Assembly (NCBI GenBank): GCA_964019165.1
Contig: OZ025272.1
Span: forward strand, 4,978,993 to 5,042,992
DNA length: 64,000 nt
Reading direction: 5' to 3'
DNA from: Mastigias papua
Lineage: Eukaryota; Cnidaria; Scyphozoa; Rhizostomeae; Mastigiidae
Below are positions 51,300 to 64,000 of the stretch, one piece after another (within the stretch, counting starts at the first letter, position 1; every line of letters begins with the position of its first letter). The position numbers were made by a program, and so were the translations under genes. The notes under the pieces are model-generated. The model was given only the letters and a program-made list of their open reading frames with translations, was not told the origin of the DNA and made no database searches.

Positions 51300-52250
51300 A
51301 TGGTTTGGATCATCTCTATCTGATGGAAAGCGGTATGCCTCTATTAATGAAAGGAACTCTAACTCACTAACAGTTTTTTGTGGTGTACCGCAACGTTCTG
51401 CACTAGACCCATTACGTTTTCATATCTTTCTCAATGATTCTACCAAATAGCTAAAAAAAGTTACGTTTTAGCTCTTTGCTGATGATAAAAATATCCACTA
51501 TGGACCAAAGATTTACCTAATTTGATTAAGATTGTCAGCAAAGAACTGAGATTTAGGTAGAAAGGGCTTGATGGTAACAAATTGTTGTTGCAAAATGATA
51601 AGACAGGCTATAATATCTTTCATCCTTCTTCAGTCAATGTTCTTTCTGGTTTTGATATTAAAATAAGGAAAAGCATATTACAAGCTAAGTGCTTAGGTCT
51701 TCTCGTAGATGAGCATCTAAGTTGGAAGAGCCTTTTCACTGAACTCTGAAACAAATTAGCTAGAACATATGAAGTTTTTTTCAATATTAGAGATTTGATT
51801 CCATTGAATGTTTAAACTTGTCTTTATAATGATTTGCTTATTTCATTCTTAGGATATGGTAGTATTGTTTGGGATCAAATATACGCATCATGTATTGATC
51901 AAATTTTCCAACTACAGGAAAAAGCAGTCAGAGCTATCTCTGTTCAGCTCGTTATGTGTCCCTCTCTTCCCATCTAGTATTTCAAACTAGTGACACTTGC
52001 TGGGTTTTCGAACTTCGAAGCTTAACTTTCGTTTTTGATTTTGTTAAAAAATCTTCACCTAGTTGTTTGCATGACTATTCTTATTCCGTTCATCTGCTCA
52101 TTAGTATTTCACAAGACTTGCCAGTCGAAGTAATTTATACATACATGCCTCAAAGGCAGTCTTCAGTGCGGTCTGAAGTCGACTCATTATCATTTAAAAC
52201 AAGGCTGACAAATTATATATGAAACAAAGTTCACCAATAAATTAAAGCCT
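51300..52250 (+). mobile_element. LINE RT 3' remnant downstream of the GPCR
   Basis: Broken + frames give FCGVPQRSALDPLRFHIFLND (about 51375-51435), the palm LFADDKN (about 51475) and KCLGLLVDEHLSWKSLF (about 51690-51740). LGYGSIVWDQIYASCIDQIF (about 51850-51915) and a C-terminal segment to 52220 follow. The order and motifs are those of a CR1-like ORF2 C-terminal half. Numerous stops. The 5' part is missing. Confidence 0.85.
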
Positions 52251-52591
52251 TTTTGTACTGCATTGACAATGATTTAAATTCAATTAACTTTACCTGATAA
52301 AATTATAGGATGGGGGAGGGGTAGGGGGACCCTCTTCTCTATTAGTTTGCTTCTTGACAGAGCTTCTCCTTTAAAGTAATCCCCTGCATGAAACCTTCTT
52401 ATTTCCTATTGTGTTTGCATGTTGTATTCATTTTTCTATATCATTGTATTAATATTTTATAGCATCATTATCTGTAAAGTTTAGTTACCTATAAAACCGA
52501 ACTAAACTGAAGTGTTTTGTCTGACACACCTGTCTCGTCTAGTACTCTTCTCTGTGTTTTCCAATACATATCGTGTGTACATTGCACATTT

Positions 52592-52692
52592 CCATTAGTG
52601 TGTGTGCGCGTGTGAGTGTTTGAGTGTCCGAGTGTGCGAGTGTGCGAGTGTGCGAGTGTGCGAGTGTGTGAGTGTGTGAGTGTGTGAATATG
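52592..52692 (+). repeat. TG-rich GTGTGCGAGT microsatellite (left part)
   Basis: GTGTGAGTGTTTGAGTGTCC-type repeats running up to the left end of a hAT-like element. The same sequence type resumes at 55697. Confidence 0.9.
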
Positions 52693-55600
52693 CAGTGGTG
52701 GATCCAGACATTCGCAACATTCGCAGATGCGAATGTCAGATTTTCAGAAAATTTTTCATACAAGAAAATGACAATTGATAAGAAAATTAATAGAATAGGT
52801 AAAACTTATTGCAACGATAGTACTATTATGGCTTCTCAATTCCATGATTTTGCTCGTTACTTACGTAAATAGTTTCTTATGTGTTTGCCTCTGCGAAGCA
52901 ATTTCGCTTTCTAACGTCAGACAAGCCTTTAACGGTATCTCTGTATCTAGGCAGTTGCGAATGTTTACTTGTCAGTTGTCAAGCATTTTGCGAAGTTCCT
53001 TCACATTTTGCGAATGTACTCCGCAACGCCAACATCAAAAAGCCTATTGGTTTTGTATGGGGAAGAAGCTTCTTGCGAATCTTGGTCGCCGGGATTGTAA
53101 TAGAGGGTATGCGGCCTCACAGCGTAATATGACTCCAATATGCAGTTGCCTTAAACGATGTTAGATAGCCCATAAGTTATAATTAAGGACGTTGCGAGTT
53201 GCGAATGTTGAGACGAAGGAGGCGTGGGCTGGTACACTGGCACTTGTACTCCAAGGAATGGGCCATAGGAACACCATATACACGTGATACAATGGCAATG
53301 CATGCGAGTGAGATCGAGCCTACCTGACAAGTAAATTAGCTAATAGCTATACGAGAGATATGTTTATATAAAGAAATTCTGGTTATCATAGAGATTTTGA
53401 TAGATGCTTAACTACCATCATTGTGTATGGAGAGCTGGGGTAAGATTGGCAACTTCTTGAAGTTTTCCAGGAGGCAGGTATTGCATGATCTACTGAGGGC
53501 CTAGGTACATGGGAGCAGAAGGTGAAGATTCCTGTTGATTCTGCCAGATGTCTAGTACTTATGTTTTATTTATAAAATATGCGATATTAGTATCTGAAAG
53601 TGGTATGCCATTTGTGTGACTCAGTCAGCTAAATTAACGGATTTAACTACTATTTTTATAGTTATCGATCGTGTGTGTCATGTATGCACAATCACTTTTG
53701 CAGTACAGTCTGGTACGTTTCGGTTGTCTGTGTTGAATTTCCAATTCCAGTTGCCATTATTTGATGAAGGCTAAAGAGTCAGAAAACGAGCGTCCATTGC
53801 AACGTGGGATATTCTAACATAACAAAAAGGCGAGAAACCTCGTTATAACAAAACAAAAGATATATAATGGGAAAGAGGCAGAAATACTTGTTTACACTTT
53901 CAACAGTCTGGCTTTAGTTGAAGTGGTTAAAAAGCGTTCAAATGTGTAAGATTGGACGTTAGATATGTCAGATTTGCTTATCAAGAACTTGTAATTTGAC
54001 GTTTCAATGGAAAATATTATTAGGTATCGAAAAGCCCCAACACTAGTACTTGCAGCTTTGTTCTTAGTTATCCCTATCTAGAGTGATATGCACCATATCT
54101 CCTCTTCACCTGTCTAGCATCAGTGATGAAACAAGTAGCCTCCCAAAAATCATCTTTAAGAGGGTTTACGCTTAGTGTAGTGCAGGTGATGCATTGGTAG
54201 TAATAGCTGAAAAATTATGCACAATTTCTGACAAATGAAACGTGCAGAAATTTTATATCGGAAGATTGTGGCCTCCTTTTTCTGTATTTGTTATCTTAGG
54301 ATTATCAATCACATCTATTTTTCCCTTTTACACTACAGTGATCCCTTTAGCTTTTATTGTACTGTACCTATTTTTCCAAGCAGCAACATACTGCAAAATA
54401 ACTACTCAATTGCCTTTGTCTGCTTGAGGACTGCCTCCCATAAAACTGACATCTCTAAAACCAAATCAAATAGTTCAAGTTATACCTTAATTGGATATAC
54501 CCAAATACAAACCTGAATTGAATGTTTCTTAGACTAGACTTTCTTGTCAATGCCTCAAATCACAACACATAACCAAGTGCAATTTCCAAAACCCTTAAAC
54601 TGCTTAAAGACTTTACTAGAAGTTGTTGCCTAAATTTTGATAGGTATGTTGAGTCAAATGAACAAACTTACATTGAAGATGGATTATATGTTGAAATATT
54701 GGGATAGATGTTGAGTTTCTCTGAAGTATGGGTAACCAAAAGTCATGCCCAGCTGCAAGTTTGATTTGCCAATTTGCTGAATGGGTGGAGACATGCACAT
54801 GTGTTTGTTCAATTGGGTGTCAGAATTCTCTCATTATCAAATTCTGAACACTGTGGACAGTTTCCTTGTGTCTTTTGTCCTCTATGTCAATATATTCTGA
54901 TTAACAGTAGAGCTAAGCCAAATTGATCAGTAAGGCTTTATGTAGAATCATTACATGATTTCATGAAATTATTGAACTGTGAAGGTGAGATTTCTTCTGA
55001 ATCTCTGAAGAATAGAATAACATGTTGCTGAAAGTGGATGATTACATGTAAGTACTTATAGAGGCTTTGCTATAATAGAGAAGAACAGTAATATAGAAAT
55101 ATCAATCCATGTACCAAATCTTGAAAAGGCACATGAGTATATTAAAGTAATCCATTGGCAATTTACATTTCTTTTACCTCTGCTTGCCAGATCTAGTGTG
55201 TTCAAACCATGATGGTCAGTATATCCAAAGCATGAGATTTGATAGCTCAAGTGGGTTGTAGGCAGGCACTTAGTAGTTTTTATTCATTGGCCTCAGTGGC
55301 CTACAGTAAGTTACTTTTTCCATTTATGTACACACTTTTGATACATTGATAATTTTGATATGTGTGGCTGGACTTGTATGGCAGGAAAACAATGTATTAT
55401 TTAAACTACATTGTGAATTGAAAAATTCCATCATCAATTTGGTTTCACCTTTTGTTTGAAGGTATGGTTTTTTGTGTATTGACTTATTATGAGTTAAAGC
55501 CTAAATCATACTAGCAGTACTAGTTTATATTTACAATGCAAGTTTATTTTGAGAGAAAAAAAGTAAAATATATAGGAAAAATTTTGAGTTGTTGAAGTTT

Positions 55601-55696
55601 TAATGGAGTTAAATGTAGGGCGTGGGCATATGGGCGTGGTCTTTCCTAACGGTGAGGATTTTGCAAATGTCAGAATTTACTCTGGATCCGCACCTG
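52693..55696. mobile_element. ~3.0-kb hAT-like element inserted in a TG-rich microsatellite
   Basis: The left end CAGTGGTGGATCCAGA and the right end, reverse complement CAGGTGCGGATCCAGA, match 14 of 16 bp, and the CAG...GGATCCAG form is typical of hAT ends. A 7-bp direct repeat GAATATG flanks it (52686-52692 and 55697-55703), close to the 8-bp hAT duplication. The left interior repeats GCGAATGT several times. No hAT transposase frame is recognisable, so it is non-autonomous or heavily decayed. Confidence 0.7.
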
Positions 55697-59802
<4,106 letters not shown>

Positions 59803-59826
59803 TTGAAATTGAAATTGAAATTGAAT

Positions 59827-60540
59827 AGAGGGGCAACTGGAGACAGCACTCGATCAAGAAGAGTCAATCGCATCACGAAACACCATAGCTTTGTCCAGCG
59901 ATCGTTGCCAAGCTCAAAATGCCAGTCAAATGATCGGTCAATCAGACGCGCTTCGCAGTTCTAGCCTCACTCGTCGTCCACGAGATAGGTTAAATTACTT
60001 TGCACCCGGGCAAGCAGTGTGTAACTTGTATTCACAGCCAACTGATAGACCAATACCTACTGATCGATAGACCAATAGTCACAAACTTGCACACTCCGTC
60101 TTTTGTTTTAATGTCGTCTTATCGGTGGCCGATAATGAACAATTCCTTTCCGAGCTGGGTGCCATCGGTTTCGTCGCAATGATCACTATGACTATTTGTA
60201 TCGTTATACTCTCTACTCATTAATTTCTTATTAAAGTACCAGTGCGTAATATATGAACGACTGCAGGTCGCTGCCAGGACAAGAGTGTAATCAATGTCGC
60301 TAAACGGGATATCGATCATAGGATGATAGATGGAGGTGTTTTTTCAATGAACAACAAATGCTGTATCAAGAACTGCACATTTGATCATTAATTGCGCGCA
60401 GTAGAAACTGTCATTGGTACATGCCATTGTTTGCTTTGTGCTCAAATGAACATATGAATAATAATAGTAATAATAATAACAATAAACGAATGTTTTACCA
60501 AGATAAAACCTATCAGTACAATGCATACATGTGGGCTTCT
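59827..60540. other. Non-coding gap, possible 5' UTR of the next LINE
   Basis: No coding exon. A short AATAATAATAGT-type tract at about 60455-60480. Its right part probably belongs to the LINE that follows. Confidence 0.3.
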
Positions 60541-63500
60541 GCGCATGTCGTTTTCAGAGTAGGACGTGTCTTGGCTACGCTCTCATTCTAGCAAATATTT
60601 CACGAAATCTCAGACCATTTGTGCTATGGATGCTAAGCAAATAGAAATGATCATTGAGCGCCTTCTGGTGCCCATAAGCGCTAAACTAGATGCTCTCCCG
60701 ACGAAAAGGGACATTGAAAGTTCCTCGCAAATCTTCCAAGAAAAAGTTGCGCGTGTGGAAGAGAGGATTGAAAGGGTCCAAGGCGAAGTCAATGATTTCG
60801 CCCAATAAATAAGACATCGAACTTCGCACCTTGGGAGTCTCGACATTCTGCTTTCACGAGAGAAGTGTGGAGCAATGGGCTCTTCAATATTTTACCGATG
60901 AGCTGGCAGTATCCCTCCCTGACGATGCAATTGAGCAAGCTCATGGCATCGGAAAGGTGAACGAAAGCAAAGTTATGGTAATCGTACGTTTCAATTCTTG
61001 GAAAAGCAGATGCAAAGTTTACTCAAACAGAAAGAAAGGCAAGCTTTCCATCAGTGCCGACCTAACCCGGGATAATCAAAGCTTTTTTAAAGCAGTGCGA
61101 GCAGTTGGCGAGAAAAATCCTGACAAAATAGCGTTTTACTTTGTGGATATAAACTGCCGTGTTGGTGTGAAGATGCATGGTGGTTCGTTAAAATTCCCCA
61201 GCACCATCATGGAATTAGTGAACACACTATCCTAGAGCATATTGGGCATGTTTGTAAGGTTTTGAGTAGTTTTTTATCATACTTTTGAGAGCAGCCATCG
61301 ACAGGGATTTTGTGTCTAGTTGTGTTTATTGCTGAAATGGTTTCTGAACATAGACTTCACGGAATTGTACGTATTTTGTTGTGTACCTTATTTTGTACTT
61401 TGGCATCTTTTCACGCTATTTTACGGTTTAAAAAAAGTAAAATTCCTCGAAATAAAAAATTCAAAATTAAAATTGGCCCAACTTTTAATTTGAAACATGT
61501 TTACCAGCTGAAGCTGTAATTGATAATTTTACTCAAAGCTCTTCTCATACAGTTCAGTCATGCGTCCATTGATCGGCATTTTCTTTTCAATCCTTTTTCA
61601 ACAATTCCACGGGTGATTATTATAATGAAACTTATCGCGTATATTGTTATTTCTCTCTCACTACACACTTCCAGTTATCTTTTGTTTCCGCGGCAAAGAC
61701 ACACAAGCAAATAATTCTGTTACATTTATTGATCTCAGGCGATATTCGTCCAAATCCTGGGCCAAACTTGTCCCACAGGCATACTTGCAGATTATGTAAT
61801 GCGTGCGTACGTGTAAATGAAAGAGTTATTTGCTGCGATGTTTGCGATGCTTGGTTCCACATCTCTTGTGCGCGAATAAATAGCACAGTTTCCCGCTTTG
61901 AAGGCTCAAGAGTTTCATGGACATGTTAACGCTGTGACAGCTCTAATTTTTCTCAACTCTTTCTTCGTCTTCACATACTTTTGAGTGTATAATTACTTTT
62001 CTCCCATTTCTGATCTTCTAGGCGAGCCTGTTGCATGTTCTAGTCCAGTTTCCTTAGCTAATTCACACAAGGCGGATATAAGCACCACTCCTAGGGGTAC
62101 CCTGAAGGTCCTAACCGTAAATGTAAACCACTTTCTCGCTAAGCAATTGGAGTTAAATCAATTTATAATAGATAATGATGTCGATATTGTAATAGCATGT
62201 GAAACTAAAATAGACAATAGTGTACAGGATGCAGAATTAGGCCTGGGTGATTTTAACGTTTATCGACAAGACAGAAATTTAAATGGTGGGGGCGTGCTTG
62301 TTGCTGTTAAGAAAATTTTAAGATCCGTTCGTTTAGATATAACAACAATGTGCAAACTCGTGGTGGTAAAATTATTGACAGAAAATACTATCCCTGCAAT
62401 AATTGGTGCATTATATCGTCCTCCTTCATCGAATCAATGCATAGAGGAGCTTAAGAGTTGTTTACTAAAGATACCTAATCTTCATAGGGGCAACCTTTTG
62501 CTGTGTGGGGATTTTAATTTGCCGGATATTGATTGGTCCAAAAACAATTTAAAGGACAACCCATCACATCCAGGAGAATCACGGTTCTTGCTTGAAACTA
62601 TGGCAGAGTTTGGTTTAAGTCAACATGTTAGCTTTCCAACCAGACAATCAAACATTTTGGATCTCATCATTGACAAACAAGGAGTTTAGTGTAGGAGACC
62701 TGAAATCTTGCCCTGGAGTCAGTGATCACGATATGATAATGTTTAATTTCTTTGTTAAACCTGAAAGGTTGGTGTCACGAGCAAGAAAAATATATCTTTG
62801 TCATAAAGCAGACCTCGCAAGCTTAAAACAAAGCATAAACGATGTTTATTCTGAATTGATTTCTAGGCGGACGTACGACTGTGTGGATAACTTATGGTTC
62901 TTTTCTAAAAATACCCTATATAAATTGATTGATGGATTTGTACCTTTTAAATATGCCAAGACTAATTCCAATTTACGTTGGGTAAATGCTCGCATTCGCA
63001 AGGAGATTCGTAAAAAGGAGAGGCTTTTTAAACGAGCAAAAAGGTCTGGTAGTCACGTCGATTCTGTAAATTTTAAAGCTCAGAGAAAGAAAGTGAAACA
63101 TATTACAAAGAAAGCTCATGATGATTATGTTAACAGCTACATATTAAATGATGTAGATCAAAATCATAAAAGGTTCTGGAAGTATATCAAAGCAAAAAGA
63201 TTTTCTAATACATCAATGAAATGTCTTATAAAAAACGGCCACACTTTTACTAAAACGAAAGACATTCTTGACAGCTTGAATGCAACATTCTATGAAGCCT
63301 TTAGCCAAGATAATAACCCTTTCAGTGAAACTGCTAATGCCGGTCAAATTGATCTGAACTTTCCTGACATGCCAGCGATTGCTATATCTTGCTCGGGTGT
63401 CAAAGCCTTAATTGATGGTCTCGATTCAAGTAAGGCGCCAGGTCCAGATCATATTAGCCCTAAACTACTGAAGCTAATTCCAGAAGAAGCAAGTCGATGT

Positions 63501-64000
63501 TTAAAAATAATTTTCGAGTCTTCTTTGAGAAAATCTGAGGTGCTCAGTGACTGGAAGAAAGCTTCAATCACTCCATTAGATCCCAATAATAAAAGGGGCC
63601 AAATCTGATCCCGAAAATTACAGGCCTGTTTCACTAACATCTATACCCTGCAAGCTCTTAGAGCACATAATCAAATCTGCCTTGTATACCCATTTAGACA
63701 ATCATCAAATTATTACGGACAGGCAACATGGCTTTTGTAAGTAATATTCGTGTACCTCCCAGCTACTAACTTTTGTCCATAATCTTGCTGAGTCTATAAA
63801 TTCAAAGGGTCAAACAGATGTTATTTTTCTCGACTTCTCTAAGGCTTTTGACAAGATATCTCATAAGAAATTATTGATCAAACTGCAAAGATATGGCATA
63901 CGCGGTGAAAACCTCTCGTGGATTAAAGACTTACTTTTTGGTAGGACGCAAAAGGTCATGATGGATGGCGAAGAATCGAATGTTTGTGATGTTCTTTCCG
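60541..64000 (+). mobile_element. CR1/jockey-group LINE with 2A-like motif and PHD finger, runs off the window
   Basis: ORF1 pieces: a coiled-coil segment (60626-60808, KRDIESSSQIFQEKVARVEE), stopped by TAA and resuming at 60831-61235 as an L1-ORF1-like domain (IEQAHGIGKVN, VMVIVRFNSWKSRCKVY). ORF2: hydrophobic leader and GDIRPNPGP at 61711-61764, then a PHD-type Cys/His cluster to about 61935 with a TAA just after WTC. The endonuclease follows (61985-62689 and onward: LTVNVNHFLAKQLELNQFI, CETKID, LYRPPSS, LCGDFNLPDIDW, LDLIID, and SDHDMI in the next frame). Then an RT linker and fingers (APGPDHISPKLLKL, ENYRPVSL, IFLDFSKAFDKISHKKLLIK at about 63825-63880). Frameshifts near 62685 and 63600 and a stop near 63740 show it is defective. 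The palm YADD lies beyond 64000. Confidence 0.92.
61711..61764 (+). other. 2A-like (ribosome-skipping type) motif at the LINE ORF2 N-terminus
   Basis: The frame reads a leucine/isoleucine-rich stretch (IILLHLLIS) followed by GDIRPNPGP, ending at 61764. The NPGP core, where 2A peptides interrupt peptide-bond formation, is intact, and the upstream GDI fits. The usual Glu after D-I/V is Arg here, so activity is doubtful. 2A-like sequences at this place are known in some APE-type LINEs of sea urchins and other invertebrates. Skipping would separate a hydrophobic leader from the PHD-endonuclease-RT protein. Confidence 0.6.

Overview
The window is eukaryotic, AT-rich animal DNA. Genes are split by GT-AG introns, there are no operons or ribosome-binding sites, and most of the sequence is decayed transposable elements. 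A single-exon rhodopsin-like GPCR of a type common in cnidarians, Penelope, CR1-like, RTE and Ty3/gypsy elements together, a tRNA-derived SINE and many short inverted-repeat elements suggest a marine invertebrate. A cnidarian is my best guess, but this is inference. No prokaryotic, organellar or CRISPR feature was seen.

Host genes, left to right: (1) the 3' part of the translation-initiation factor eIF2-beta gene, + strand, five visible exons from 1449 to 8383, with a dead Penelope-like element and a short inverted-repeat element in its introns. (2) COMMD4, - strand, 24057-24659, as one uninterrupted exon. (3) A divergently transcribed, unrecognised two-exon gene at 24910-26047 for a small single-pass membrane protein. 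(4) A possible lone first exon at 27872-27962. (5) An unrecognised + strand gene whose last four exons (36670-40482) join in perfect phase. (6) A class A GPCR gene at 49941-50879.

Mobile DNA fills most of the rest. 11.9-21.3 kb holds two - strand LINE remnants and a broken + strand Ty3/gypsy element with one recognisable LTR. 28.0-33.8 kb is a nest: a short inverted-repeat element split by a LINE that itself carries a (TA)n tract, then an RTE remnant split by another inverted-repeat element, then a pogo/Tigger-like element. 37.6-46.1 kb has three gypsy fragments and a - strand CR1-like LINE carrying a SINE with perfect target-site duplications. 51.3-64.0 kb has a LINE tail, a 3-kb hAT-like element inserted in a TG-rich microsatellite, a nearly full-length but broken CR1 with an esterase-type ORF1, and a second LINE that runs off the right edge. 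That last LINE carries a 2A-like NPGP motif and a PHD finger ahead of its endonuclease.

The strongest leads for something undescribed are the two spliced genes without a recognised family (24910-26047 and 36670-40482) and the 2A-PHD-endonuclease arrangement at 61.7 kb. All the retroelements seen carry stops or frameshifts, so none looks active here.
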